A model generated the notes under the pieces. The model was not told the DNA's origin. It saw nothing but the letters and a program-made list of their open reading frames with translations, and ran no database searches. Positions 1 to 8,848 of a stretch of DNA of 64,000 bases are shown in pieces. Source of the DNA: Vagococcus fessus (GTDB taxonomy: Bacteria > Bacillota > Bacilli > Lactobacillales > Vagococcaceae); NCBI RefSeq assembly GCF_003987565.1, contig NZ_NGJY01000003.1, positions 112,179 through 176,178 of the forward strand, given 5' to 3'. Each line of letters begins with the position of its first letter. The first letter of the stretch is position 1. The position numbers and the translations under genes are program-made.

Positions 1-776
1 TTTAATTGTTGTGTTCCTGTAATTAGGTTTTTAAGGTTATTATTTTGTCCAGTGAGTTGAAACCCAATGAGATGAGAACGGTTGTAAAGGTAGCCTTTTT
101 TAGTTTTTTTATTATGCCAACCTGTTGGGTCAACATTAAGACCTACTCGTTTTTCAGTAGGCATTAATGATTGATTTAGCATTGCTTCAGCAATGGTTGG
201 GCGATTAAGGTGATCTAAGTTACCGTAACTTTCCCAAGCGCCTTTTTCTAAGGATAATTCCTCTTGTGTAAAGTCTGGAATTCCTTTATCGACATCAAAA
301 GTTTGGACATCTTCTACGATTTTATTGGCTAAGGTAGTATACATTGTCTGTCGCTTAGTTTGTAAAGTAGTTCGTGCGACCGTTTCTTTTTTCTTTTTCT
401 CAGCGTCGCGTTTTAGTTGTTCTTCTTCAGTTTTTTTCTTTAGTTCTAATTTTTCTTTTTCGAGCTTATCTTTTTTCTTTTGTAAGGTCAGCTGTTTCTC
501 GACTTCTTTTTCGCTAGTTGTTGTTTCTTTTATAATACTAACAGTGTCGCTTGTAGTAGAAGATGTAGAGATGAGTTGTGTAGATGGGGGCTCGGGATTA
601 GGTGGGATTTCTGTTGACATATCGCTTTTACCTAAAAGAAAAATGCCCAGACCTGCTACAAGATAAATATATTTTTGGTATGTTCTAGGTAGAGGTGTGT
701 TACTTTTATTACCTTTTATTAATTTATATAGACCAAATCCTCCCACAAGTGTTAGGAAAGTTCCGATAAAACTCAT
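1..776 (-). CDS. DNA/RNA non-specific endonuclease, membrane-anchored (3' end outside window)
   Basis: Reading the minus strand from an ATG at 776, preceded by GGAGGC, gives an open frame that runs off the window edge without a stop. The N-terminus has two short hydrophobic stretches (about residues 3-15 and 36-50), then a Ser/Thr-rich linker and a highly charged Lys/Glu coiled coil (about residues 85-135). The last part contains NRSHLIGFQLTG followed by NNLKNLITGTQQL, the pattern of the streptococcal EndA / DNA-entry nuclease family, where the His of the RSH motif is catalytic. Such enzymes degrade extracellular DNA or one strand during DNA uptake. The coiled-coil stalk suggests a surface-tethered enzyme. 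The C-terminal end of the nuclease domain cannot be judged because it is cut off. Confidence 0.8.
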   Translation of the reverse strand, partial: MSFIGTFLTLVGGFGLYKLIKGNKSNTPLPRTYQKYIYLVAGLGIFLLGKSDMSTEIPPNPEPPSTQLISTSSTTSDTVSIIKETTTSEKEVEKQLTLQKKKDKLEKEKLELKKKTEEEQLKRDAEKKKKETVARTTLQTKRQTMYTTLANKIVEDVQTFDVDKGIPDFTQEELSLEKGAWESYGNLDHLNRPTIAEAMLNQSLMPTEKRVGLNVDPTGWHNKKTKKGYLYNRSHLIGFQLTGQNNNLKNLITGTQQL

Positions 777-895
777 TTAAAACGCCTCCAAAGTTAGATA
801 GTATTAACTGTTATGCTATCAGTAATGAGAAGTAATGTAAAAGGTTTTTACTTAAAAAAAGGGGAAGAAGAGTGTGAGGATAAATAATTGAGTGA

Positions 896-1126
896 ATTTT
901 AGTATATTGTTATGAAGCAGAAGATATTACAGTTGATAACCATAATATTATTGGTGGTATTTGCTCACTTATGGCGGAATTTGTAGCAGATAATTCTCCA
1001 CGTAAAGTAGCTCGATTAGGTGTTAAAGAAAGCTTCGGTCAAGTGGGTAAAATGGATTACCTTAAAGAAGATTATGGTATGACAAGTAAAGATATCATCG
1101 CTGCTGTGAAATCAGTAGTAGGGTAA
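896..1126 (+). pseudogene. Transketolase C-terminal fragment (5'-truncated remnant)
   Basis: An open frame with no start codon or ribosome binding site encodes about 76 residues, including HNIIGGICSLMAEFVADNSP, then RLGVKESFGQVGKMDYL and a final DIIAAVKSVVG. This is the C-terminal domain of the split-type transketolase C subunit (about 300 residues when intact). A stop codon lies directly upstream in the same frame (893-895) and nothing transketolase-like is seen before it. It is therefore a truncated relic that kept its natural stop and its downstream terminator. Confidence 0.75.
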
Positions 1127-1131
1127 AAAGT

Positions 1132-1166
1132 AAAAAACTCGTTCTTATTAAAGAATGAGTTTTTTA
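1132..1166 (+). terminator. Rho-independent terminator after transketolase remnant
   Basis: Stem CTCGTTCTT / AAGAATGAG with a 4-5 nt loop, preceded by A-run and followed by TTTTTTATTT. Confidence 0.75.
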
Positions 1167-1229
1167 TTTATTTTCGGAGTAAAATAAACTGTGATATTAT
1201 AGATTTATGATATGTAAAGAGGGTGTGCT

Positions 1230-1628
1230 ATGATTAAGGTAATCAATGTAGTTGGTGCGATTATTATTAAAGATAACAAGATATTATGCGCGCAACGTGG
1301 TGAAGGTCGAGCGTTATCTTATAAATGGGAGTTTCCTGGTGGTAAGATTGAGGAGAACGAGACGCCAAGAGAGGCACTGGTTCGTGAGCTTAATGAGGAG
1401 TTGAAATTAGAGGTTAGCGTTGAGCCAGAACCATTTGAGTGTACAACGTATGATTATGATTTTGGTACGGTTACTCTCACGACTTTTTGTTGTGAGATAG
1501 TGGGAGAGTCTGAGCCTGTGTTGACGGAACATGTGGCTGTAAAATGGTTGGCTCCATCAGAATTAATAGAGCTAGATTGGGCACCAGCAGACGTACCTGC
1601 TGTGGAGAAGTTAATGATGACACGTTAA
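1230..1628 (+). CDS. Nudix hydrolase, MutT-like (d)NTP pyrophosphohydrolase
   Basis: A 132-residue protein, the usual size for a minimal Nudix enzyme. The Nudix box is complete: Gly38, Glu44 and R52-E53-L54-x-E56-E57 (GGKIEENETPREALVRELNE), which binds the metal and the diphosphate. It hydrolyses a nucleoside diphosphate linked to another group; oxidised dNTPs are the usual guess for this MutT/YjhB-like length, but substrate cannot be read from sequence. The start is preceded by AGAGGGTG. The next gene begins about 20 nt after the stop without a terminator, so the Nudix enzyme and the PLD-helicase are very probably co-transcribed and may act together. Confidence 0.9.
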   Translation: MIKVINVVGAIIIKDNKILCAQRGEGRALSYKWEFPGGKIEENETPREALVRELNEELKLEVSVEPEPFECTTYDYDFGTVTLTTFCCEIVGESEPVLTEHVAVKWLAPSELIELDWAPADVPAVEKLMMTR

Positions 1629-1651
1629 GTTAAATTAGGGAGATGATGAAT

Positions 1652-4546
1652 TTGGCAAATGATGAGAAGATGATGGTAATGGAGAATGCCTTAAGAAAAA
1701 GCTATATGGATCAAACAGTTGTAGGTGAGGGGTTAGACCATAAACTAGTGATTAATGATGCGGCTAAAAAGAAATACGTTATAAATGACTTAACGCGAGA
1801 ATTGAATCAGGCGGAGAGTTTCTTTTTTTCAGTAGCGTTTGTGACTCAAAGTGGTTTAAATGAACTTAAAACACAATTAGCTGATTTAGCATTAAAAGGG
1901 ATTGAAGGTAGATTATTAACATCGAATTATCTTGGGTTTAATTCACCAGAGGCTTATGAAAGTCTGCTTAGGATTCCTAATTTAGAGGTAAGAATTTCGA
2001 CTAGACATGGTTTCCATGCAAAGGGCTATCTTTTTAAAAAGCTAGACCACTATACTTTAATAGTAGGGAGCTCTAATTTAACACGGGATGCTGTTAGAAA
2101 GAATTATGAGTGGAATATTTTAATGAATTCTTTTGAAAATGGGCAAGTTATCCAACAAACATTTGATTTTATGGAATCTGAATGGGAAGAGTCGCAACCG
2201 TTAACTCAAGAATGGATTGAGTCTTATCGTAAGGTGTATAAGAAATTAAAACAACAGACTGTAGCAGATATTGCAGTTGTTTCAGAAGAAAATTCAGCTT
2301 ATGAAGTAAATACGAATCAAGAGATTAAACCAAATAAAATGCAAGAAGTCGCATTAAAAAATATCGAAGAGCTCCGCCGCAAGGGTGAGAAACGAGGACT
2401 TGTTATTTCTGCTACAGGAACAGGAAAAACTTATCTTTCAGCTTTTGATGTGAGACAGGTTAAACCCAAACGATTTTTATTCATCGTACATAGAGAACAA
2501 ATTTTAAGTAAAGCCAGAGATGAGTTTCATAAGATTTTAGGTGGTGATAAGTCAGACTTTCGAATTTTATCTGGAAGTAAAAAAGAAACTGAATCGCGCT
2601 ATTTATTTTCAACGATACAGACTATTTCAAAGGAAAACTATTTAGAGCAGTTTGCTAAAGACCATTTTGATTATATTTTAATTGATGAAGTCCATAAAGC
2701 AGGGGCAGATTCCTATAAAAGAGTGATCGATTATTTCACACCGATGTTCTTATTAGGGATGACTGCTACGCCTGATCGTACGGATGGTTTTGATATTTAC
2801 GGATTGTTTGATTATAACATTGCCTATGAGATTCGTTTGCAAGAGGCTCTTGAAGAAGAAATGCTGACACCCTTTAATTATTTTGGGGTAACAGATTATA
2901 TGAAAGATGGTTTAACAGTGGAAGAAACCAGTGACCTGCAATTTTTAGTAGCGGATGAGCGGGTTGATTTCTTATTAGAAAAGATTAAGTACTACGGCTG
3001 TGATGGTAATGTAGCTAAAGGATTAGTATTCTGTAGTCAAAAAAAAGAAGTGAAAGAGTTAGCTGATAAATTTAATCAAAAAGGCTACCCTAGCGCTTAT
3101 TTGACAGGCGATCATACCGTTGAGGAACGTGAGCGTGTGGTTCGACAATTAGAAGAGGGCGAGTTATCTTACATTTTTACAGTAGATGTCTTCAATGAGG
3201 GGATTGATATTCCTAAAGTAAACCAGGTCATTATGCTTAGAAATACGAAATCGAATATTATTTTTATTCAACAATTAGGACGTGGTTTGAGAAAGCATCA
3301 CTCAAAAGAGTTTGTGACGGTAATTGATTTTATCGGAAATTATCAGAATAACTATATGATTCCCATGGCGCTAACAGGGGATAGTTCGCGTAATAAAAAT
3401 AGTCTAAGACGTGATACGTTTGAATCGAATTTTATGTCTGGTGTTTCGTCGATTAATTTCGAAGCGATTGCGAAAGAACGTGTGTATAAATCAATAGATA
3501 AAGCGTCGTTAGACTCAATGGTAGAACTACGCAAATCGTTCGAAGAGTTAAAAAATAGATTAGGTAGAACGCCATATTTAGTAGATTTTCAACAAAGTGG
3601 GGTGTTAGAGCCTCTTGTTGCAGCAAAAAAATACGGTAGCTATTACGACTTCTTATTAAAAGTAAAAGAAGAGGTTCCAGTTTTAGACAGTCAAAGTTTG
3701 GCGTATTTAAAAATGGCATCGAATGAATTTCTACCGGGTCATCGTTTACATGAACAAGTTTTATTGACTCGCTTAATTGAAAAAGATGAACTGACTAATA
3801 GTGAAATAGTCGAGTTATTTAAATCAAAAGGAATAGCTTATGATGATAAAACAATTCGTTCTGTTAAGAGCGTGTTAGATGTTAGCTTCTTTGCAGGTTC
3901 GAATGCCTCTACTTATAAATCAAGTAGCTTTATAGAAGTAACCGAGGACGGTATTTGTTTAACAACCAGCTTTAAAGACTGCTACGAAAATACTTATTTT
4001 GCTAAGTTATTAACGGATATTTTTGAAACCGCACTGCTTAAAAATAACAGTTATCATACAGATAAACCGTTAACACTTCATGAAAAGTATACAAGAAAAG
4101 AAGTGTTAAAATTATTGAATTGGGAAAAAGAAATGGTACCATTGAATATCGGTGGTTACACTTATAAAGATGGAGAGTTCGTTATTTTTGTGACCTTGAA
4201 AAAAGGAGAAGAATTTAAAGGAGCTCAAGTTGCTTACCGAGACAGATTCTTAAGTTCAAGTAGAATGAAGTTATATTCTAAAACAGGTAGAAGCCTAACT
4301 TCTAATGAAGTTAAAATTTTACAATCTCCAGATGACTGGACGATTAGACTATTCATCCAAAAATCGAATGACGAAGGTAAGGATTTCTATTATATGGGAG
4401 AGGTCAAGCCAATAGCTGATTCTATTATAGAAGTCGAAGAGCCTATTGAAAGCGGTGAGGTTAAGAGTCTTGTTGAGTATGATGTTCAGTTAGTCGATGG
4501 TGTAGATGATTCCTTGTATCGTTATTTATTAAGTGGGGATGAGTAG
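1652..4546 (+). CDS. PLD-nuclease / superfamily II DEAD-like helicase with DUF3427-type C-terminus
   Basis: A protein of about 964 residues. Residues 30-200 form a phospholipase-D-type nuclease domain with an HxK motif (H122, K124 in HAKGYLF) followed by GSSN. Then come helicase motifs: Walker A ATGTGKT (about 254-260), IDEVH (about 345), MTATPDRTDG, motif V VDVFNEGIDIPKV and motif VI QQLGRGLRK. The roughly 370-residue C-terminal part resembles the DUF3427 region of this architecture. I chose the TTG at 1652 because AGGGAG lies 9 nt upstream; the ATGs at 1643 and 1646 abut that site. The role is DNA-directed (restriction, phage defence or repair); which one is not settled by the sequence. It follows the Nudix gene in a likely two-gene operon. 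Confidence 0.85.
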   Translation: MANDEKMMVMENALRKSYMDQTVVGEGLDHKLVINDAAKKKYVINDLTRELNQAESFFFSVAFVTQSGLNELKTQLADLALKGIEGRLLTSNYLGFNSPEAYESLLRIPNLEVRISTRHGFHAKGYLFKKLDHYTLIVGSSNLTRDAVRKNYEWNILMNSFENGQVIQQTFDFMESEWEESQPLTQEWIESYRKVYKKLKQQTVADIAVVSEENSAYEVNTNQEIKPNKMQEVALKNIEELRRKGEKRGLVISATGTGKTYLSAFDVRQVKPKRFLFIVHREQILSKARDEFHKILGGDKSDFRILSGSKKETESRYLFSTIQTISKENYLEQFAKDHFDYILIDEVHKAGADSYKRVIDYFTPMFLLGMTATPDRTDGFDIYGLFDYNIAYEIRLQEALEEEMLTPFNYFGVTDYMKDGLTVEETSDLQFLVADERVDFLLEKIKYYGCDGNVAKGLVFCSQKKEVKELADKFNQKGYPSAYLTGDHTVEERERVVRQLEEGELSYIFTVDVFNEGIDIPKVNQVIMLRNTKSNIIFIQQLGRGLRKHHSKEFVTVIDFIGNYQNNYMIPMALTGDSSRNKNSLRRDTFESNFMSGVSSINFEAIAKERVYKSIDKASLDSMVELRKSFEELKNRLGRTPYLVDFQQSGVLEPLVAAKKYGSYYDFLLKVKEEVPVLDSQSLAYLKMASNEFLPGHRLHEQVLLTRLIEKDELTNSEIVELFKSKGIAYDDKTIRSVKSVLDVSFFAGSNASTYKSSSFIEVTEDGICLTTSFKDCYENTYFAKLLTDIFETALLKNNSYHTDKPLTLHEKYTRKEVLKLLNWEKEMVPLNIGGYTYKDGEFVIFVTLKKGEEFKGAQVAYRDRFLSSSRMKLYSKTGRSLTSNEVKILQSPDDWTIRLFIQKSNDEGKDFYYMGEVKPIADSIIEVEEPIESGEVKSLVEYDVQLVDGVDDSLYRYLLSGDE

Positions 4547-4579
4547 ATTTTGTGTGATAATCATTATAAATTGAATACT

Positions 4580-4636
4580 AAAGCTGCTAAATAGCTACAG
4601 AAAATATAATTTTTTGAAGTTATTTAGCAGCTTTTT
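4580..4636. terminator. Bidirectional terminator between convergent genes
   Basis: Arms AAAGCTGCTAAATA and TATTTAGCAGCTTT are perfectly complementary with about 27 nt between them, and T-runs occur on the outer side for both strands. It serves the helicase gene on plus and the membrane gene on minus, whose last codons lie inside one arm. Confidence 0.75.
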
Positions 4637-5255
4637 GTTGTTTTAACAGAGCGTAGACCATAATAAAATTAATGATAAGAACACTAATAATAGATAAAGA
4701 GCTTAGGGTAATAAAAAGTTTGCTAATGGCAATGGGGTGTTGGCTTAAAATATCTTCTAAAGGGAAAATCAATTGACTCCCTATTATTATTTTTCTTAGT
4801 AAGAAAGAGGAAAGTAATAGACTTCCCGCATAAGTAATAGGCAAGAAAAAATACTCTTCTATAAAAAATTGGCAGGTGACGATAAGTGACGTTTCGCCTG
4901 TCAGTTGATTTATCTTTAAATTATTCTTTTGTACAAGGTATTTTTGGTAAGTCGAGACAGTAAATTGAAAAATTCCGAATAAACATAGACCTATAAATAT
5001 GAATAGAAAGCCATAAGTTAGGCTAGATAATAGGGTATAGAGAAAAGGTTTAGTATCAACAGCTTGCAGATTGAGAGTAGTTTCGACTCTTTGTGAGTGG
5101 TAATTAAGAATAACGTTAAATAAAGAGAAACTGTAATAGGCTAGAATAGTGAATGTAAAATATAGAATCTGGCTAATACTTCCTCTCAAACTATTAATTT
5201 TATTTCGCTTGTGATGATTGAATGCATTAGAAATCAAATAGTAAAGTTTTATCAT
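4620..5255 (-). CDS. Putative membrane protein of unknown function
   Basis: About 211 residues with four predicted membrane segments (around residues 29-48, 76-103, 134-154 and 181-205) separated by short polar loops. I recognise no family; the layout is compatible with a small ABC-type permease or exporter subunit, but no ATPase gene is adjacent. A GTG nine nucleotides upstream (5264) sits directly on the AAGGAAG ribosome binding site, so the ATG at 5255 with eight nucleotides of spacing is the better start. It is transcribed divergently from the broken gene at 5366, with a 110-bp AT-rich region between that must hold both promoters. Confidence 0.65.
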   Translation of the reverse strand: MIKLYYLISNAFNHHKRNKINSLRGSISQILYFTFTILAYYSFSLFNVILNYHSQRVETTLNLQAVDTKPFLYTLLSSLTYGFLFIFIGLCLFGIFQFTVSTYQKYLVQKNNLKINQLTGETSLIVTCQFFIEEYFFLPITYAGSLLLSSFLLRKIIIGSQLIFPLEDILSQHPIAISKLFITLSSLSIISVLIINFIMVYALLKQQKAAK

Positions 5256-5365
5256 AAGGGTCACTTCCTTCTAAAGAAAGCGTATCATATTTCTAAATTA
5301 AGTACGTTACAAGGTAATATCAACTAACTTACAATTTACTTGTCTTAAAGTGTGAGGGACAAATT

Positions 5366-6623
5366 ATGGCAAAGATTACTATAAATTTAGAACGTTATTT
5401 ATTTGAAAGAGAGTTAGCAATTAATTATTTAATGTATGATTATGCTAAACAAGAGGCCTTAATTCCTGAAGGTAAAGTAACGATGTTGTCATCAAATGAT
5501 GGTCCTTATTTCCCGTCACCAGGACGATTTTATTTTTATAATCAAGACGGTGAATTGTACTTAATGGATAAACCTGTTGAAGAATTTGAGGAGAAATTAC
5601 CTAAGTTGTTGGCTAAATTACCAGCATCTTTAACATTTGATGTAGAAGACCTTGGTGGTACTATCGCCCTAGTTAAGCAGGCTCAGGAAAAAGGCTTTAG
5701 TATAAATGGTTATCATCAGAAACTTGTTGATACATGGGATGTTATTGATCCGATTAGCTTATCTGAGCATACATTTAAAAAAATAGAACTAGGTGAGAAA
5801 CTTGATCCGATGAGTTATTTCACAGCTAGTCAAGATGAAAAACGTCTTACATTAGTGGATAGTTCAGGCAATAGACTCTTACGTGAATCAGATGAAAAGA
5901 AAACGCGATTTGCGCTAGAAAATTCATATTTTGAAGTGGTAGATTCAATGGGCCGATGTCAGTTGAAGCAAATTCCACTGGAAGACTTAGCAGCGGTTCT
6001 TTATAGCTTACTAAACGGTATGACTGTTTCAGAAGTGAAGGACATGTTTCTTAATCCTTATAATATGACACGTGATCAAGTAGAAGAGTGTCTGTTAGTA
6101 TACGACCGTTACAGTATATCTGAAAAACGTAAAATTGAAAGTCTGTCTGATTTAAATGAATTAGATAAATTACCACTAGATAGAGAGTATCAAGAGTATT
6201 ACGATGAATATAGTTATTGGTTGGTGGAAGAATGTATCCGTATTAGCCGCTCAATTGATTGGTGTAATGGACTTACCTCTTGTTTTTGCTGTATTGAATA
6301 GGGAAGAGCAAATAATTCCTATTGATAAAGGAGCAAGTAAGGTATCGGATAAATTGTTATCAGAAGCTTTGGATTTAGATCTCTTCCTATTTAGAGATGA
6401 CCGTATTCAAACAAGGGTCTGTGATACATCTGAACTGGAATATGAAGAGGGGAAGATTGTGAATTTTATTTATAAAGAACGGAAAAATAAGATTAGTTTA
6501 TCAACGTTCAGAGAAATACTCTTTACAGGGCTTAACCAAGAAACTTAGAAAGAAGAATTTAATGAGTTGACCTTTAGCCAAACTGTGGCCCGAATAGTGG
6601 TACTACAACTGGAAAATGTTTAA
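5366..6623 (+). pseudogene. Conserved-looking gene of unknown function, broken by a frameshift and a stop
   Basis: The first frame (from ATG 5366, ribosome site GAGGG) encodes about 290 meaningful residues, then turns into nonsense around 6225-6240. The coding signal continues at once in the +1 frame (NVSVLAAQLIGVMDLPLVFA and onward) up to a TAG at 6546-6548. In-frame after that TAG another 24 sensible residues (KEEFNELTFSQTVARIVVLQ...) run to TAA at 6621-6623. An intact protein would be about 418 residues, soluble and acidic, with no motif I know. There is no slippery heptamer at the shift, so this looks like a one-base insertion plus a nonsense change (or sequencing errors) rather than programmed recoding. 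Confidence 0.6.
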
Positions 6624-6628
6624 ATAAA

Positions 6629-6666
6629 AAGTAGGCCTGTTAGTTAACTAACAGGCCTACTTTTTT
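6629..6666. terminator. Strong bidirectional terminator
   Basis: Perfect 15-bp stem AAGTAGGCCTGTTAG / CTAACAGGCCTACTT with a TTAA loop; T-rich on the plus side (TTTTTT) and A-rich before it, so it can stop transcripts from both directions. Confidence 0.9.
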
Positions 6667-6679
6667 GATTGGTGAAGGA

Positions 6680-6936
6680 TTAGCTGTCATTAATCGTTTT
6701 ATAAACTTTAAGTCCAGACTTAATTCCCACAACCATACCAATGATAGAAATAATTGCCATTGGAACATTAGAGAATGTTTGACTCCAGCTGCTGACATAT
6801 AGGCGTCATTGGAAGTTTCAGGAATAATTAGATACGAAATACTATCAAAAATACTTGATAAATTAAAGAGTAGAACAATCGTGAAGATTAAGGCTAGAAC
6901 TAACCAAAAAATAACAAAGAAAATTTTTTTCATCAT
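6680..6936 (-). pseudogene. Small two-TM membrane protein with a 2-bp frameshift
   Basis: From ATG 6936 the frame gives a basic start, one long membrane helix and a short loop ending ETSNDAY. Immediately after, the sensible frame changes: VSSWSQTFSNVPMA, then a second hydrophobic helix IISIIGMVVGIKSGLKVYK and the stop TAA at 6680-6682. Removing one AT pair from the TATAT near 6790-6795 restores a single frame of about 85 residues. The uncorrected frame continues to 6640, reading into the terminator, which supports the shifted reading as the original one. The function is unknown. Either the gene is dead or the assembly has a dinucleotide slip here. Confidence 0.55.
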
Positions 6937-6995
6937 GGAGCACCACACTTTCTTTGTATTTTTATTATACCATAATAAATATTTAATTAGATAAT

Positions 6996-8468
6996 TTATT
7001 CAACTAAGCCAAATTGACTTTGTTTTTCGTTATATTTAGCAGTAATAAAATTAAGTAATAAATTGATGGAATCTTTTGATTCAGCATCAACTAGTAAAAA
7101 GAAAGAAGTATTAGTTTTTTTTTTGATGAGATAGTCACAAACAAATAGATCAGCCTCGTCCGAATTATTAGTGATCTGTACACTATCAGTTGAAAACAGA
7201 CGAGAAATTAGTTTAATGATGTATTGTTTGCGTGAGGATTGATACTTAATATTAATAAATAATTTAAGAGTCTCACTTTTAAGTGGTAAGCAATTTTTGA
7301 TATCAGTTGCAATATCATAACTATCTGTTTTTAACATGTCTCGTGTCAGAGGCATAAGGTGATCATCTTCTATTAAATCAGAAATGAAGTGATCGATGTC
7401 ATTAGTAGAAAGTGAAATTTTCTTCTTGATAAAGTTTGGTGTGAAATCAAGTAGTTTTTCAAAATTATATTGGAAAAGATGAAAATTAATTACTTTTAAT
7501 GCAATCAAATAAATAATATCTAATTTAAATTTAGAAAATGAACGACCCGAAGAATCAAATATCTCACAAGTTTTTTCAGAGATATAGATAATATCATTTA
7601 ATATGGGATTGGTCGGATCAGATTTCTGACTCTCCAACAGTGCTAAGCTGATCAACGCGCGGTGTTCATCAGTATCTATCTGGTTAGATGACAATCGTGT
7701 CAGAAGGTTAATCGTCAGGTTAACTTGTTCAGAGGAAAACTCTTCAAGTGTATTATGGTTAACATCATTAATTTGTATAAATAGATTTAATAGTTGAATA
7801 AGATTATTATCGCTTATGTAGTCCCCTTTTGAATGATTATGAGCTAAGAGACACTTAGTTAAAATGTTAGATTTATTTTGTTCGAATTTATTTAGAAAGA
7901 AATTAAAAGGTATATTTAACTCGGAAACAACTTCAGGAGAAGGGGAAAAGAGTAAGATAAAACATTGTATTACATAATCAACATATAGTTTTTCTAGTAA
8001 AGGACCTGTGTAAAATAATTTCCCTTTTCGGGTGATTAATTTAACAGATGTAGGGGCTAAAAAGGTATTGATATTGGCCATTATTTTGGCCAGATAACTT
8101 TGAGAAATTCGAGCTTGTTCACTAACTTCATATTTATCTAAAACAGCATCATAAGACATAAGATTTAAAATTGTATAAAAAATTGATTTTTGGACGTAAT
8201 CACTAGTGATATCAAATAATAAGTTGTTATAAATGTCTTCTTTTTTGCCCTCAAGTGCAACTCTACTTGTTTTTGAACGTATTTTTATATTTGTGTGACC
8301 TAAGTGTGAAAAACTTTCATTTAATTGTCTTAGATTGTGTTGGATGCTACTTTTTTTAACTAGGAGATGATTGTTAACAAAATTTAATGATGTGTCTAAG
8401 TTATATATGGTTGAACCTAAAATATCCAAGTTTTCAATTTCATTCTTTTTTAAAAATAAATGGAACAT
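6996..8468 (-). CDS. Mga-like helix-turn-helix transcriptional regulator (downstream copy)
   Basis: A 490-residue protein of the size and layout of the Mga/AtxA family of Gram-positive virulence regulators. The N-terminal 60 residues carry a first winged-helix region; a second helix-turn-helix lies around residues 108-155 (ISQSYLAKIMANINTF followed by a basic wing). The middle, about 160-390, matches the all-helical PRD-like region that in this family can be phosphorylated by PTS proteins, and the C-terminal 100 residues resemble the EIIB-like dimerisation domain. The start has AGGGAGG at good spacing. It probably regulates surface-protein genes such as the adhesin at 10.7 kb. A perfect palindrome sits just upstream (8494-8528). 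Sequence identity to its neighbour is low. Confidence 0.8.
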   Translation of the reverse strand: MFHLFLKKNEIENLDILGSTIYNLDTSLNFVNNHLLVKKSSIQHNLRQLNESFSHLGHTNIKIRSKTSRVALEGKKEDIYNNLLFDITSDYVQKSIFYTILNLMSYDAVLDKYEVSEQARISQSYLAKIMANINTFLAPTSVKLITRKGKLFYTGPLLEKLYVDYVIQCFILLFSPSPEVVSELNIPFNFFLNKFEQNKSNILTKCLLAHNHSKGDYISDNNLIQLLNLFIQINDVNHNTLEEFSSEQVNLTINLLTRLSSNQIDTDEHRALISLALLESQKSDPTNPILNDIIYISEKTCEIFDSSGRSFSKFKLDIIYLIALKVINFHLFQYNFEKLLDFTPNFIKKKISLSTNDIDHFISDLIEDDHLMPLTRDMLKTDSYDIATDIKNCLPLKSETLKLFINIKYQSSRKQYIIKLISRLFSTDSVQITNNSDEADLFVCDYLIKKKTNTSFFLLVDAESKDSINLLLNFITAKYNEKQSQFGLVE

Positions 8469-8493
8469 AATAACCTCCCTAAGATTTGATTTT

Positions 8494-8528
8494 ACAAAAT
8501 AACTAATAAATAGTATTAGTTATTTTGT
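8494..8528. promoter_or_regulatory. Perfect 15-bp inverted repeat upstream of Mga-like gene
   Basis: Arms ACAAAATAACTAATA and TATTAGTTATTTTGT with a 5-nt centre, 26 nt before the start codon on the minus strand. On that strand no T-run follows, so a leader hairpin or operator is likelier than a terminator; on the plus strand a T-rich stretch does follow, so a plus-strand terminator cannot be excluded. Confidence 0.5.
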
Positions 8529-8743
8529 TATTTTTTGTTGGTTAATAAATATTAAGTACCGTTTCTACTTCTATACCACACTAAACTAACAAAGAAAATA
8601 AAAATTGGAACTTTAGAGATGATTAAGATCCTGATTTTATCAGCTGAAATGTAGCTTATATGTGATATTTATTTGGAATAATGGGAATCAGAGTATTATC
8701 AAGAATATTTAAGTAAGTAAAAAATTATGATAATGGTGAACTG

Positions 8744-8776
8744 CACCGAAGTTATAGATATTCTCTATCTTCAGTG
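8744..8776. repeat. Imperfect hairpin in intergenic DNA
   Basis: CACCGAAG...ATAGA pairs with TCTAT...CTTCAGTG around a 5-nt loop, with a 2-nt bulge and one wobble. No T-run on either side. Function unknown. Confidence 0.35.
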
Positions 8777-8848
8777 TTAAAGCCTGTTAAAAGTGTCATA
8801 TTAAATAATATGTTAATAAATTGGAGATAAATACTTTAAATGATTTCT

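Larger units (their letters stand above)
8469..8848. other. Intergenic region between the two Mga-like genes
   Basis: 380 bp, very AT-rich, with no open frame worth calling. It holds a perfect 15-bp palindrome (8494-8528) near the start of the downstream regulator and an imperfect hairpin (8744-8776). No clear terminator follows the gene ending at 8849, so read-through into the second regulator is possible. Confidence 0.7.

Noticed and set aside
325..666. Open frame on the plus strand, 113 codons, Ser/Phe-rich
   Set aside because: It is the antisense of the Lys/Glu coiled coil of the nuclease gene on the minus strand; the composition is a shadow effect.
6225..6240. Programmed ribosomal frameshift in the unknown gene
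   Set aside because: No slippery heptamer, no in-frame rare-codon/stop arrangement and a second lesion downstream; mutation is simpler.
6204..6548. Separate 114-codon gene starting at ATG 6204
   Set aside because: No ribosome site, overlaps the previous frame, and its sequence continues that protein; better read as one frameshifted gene.
6640..6948. 102-codon frame ending inside the terminator
   Set aside because: The C-terminal part is out of frame with the real coding signal and reads the terminator stem; the shifted frame ending at 6680 is more convincing.
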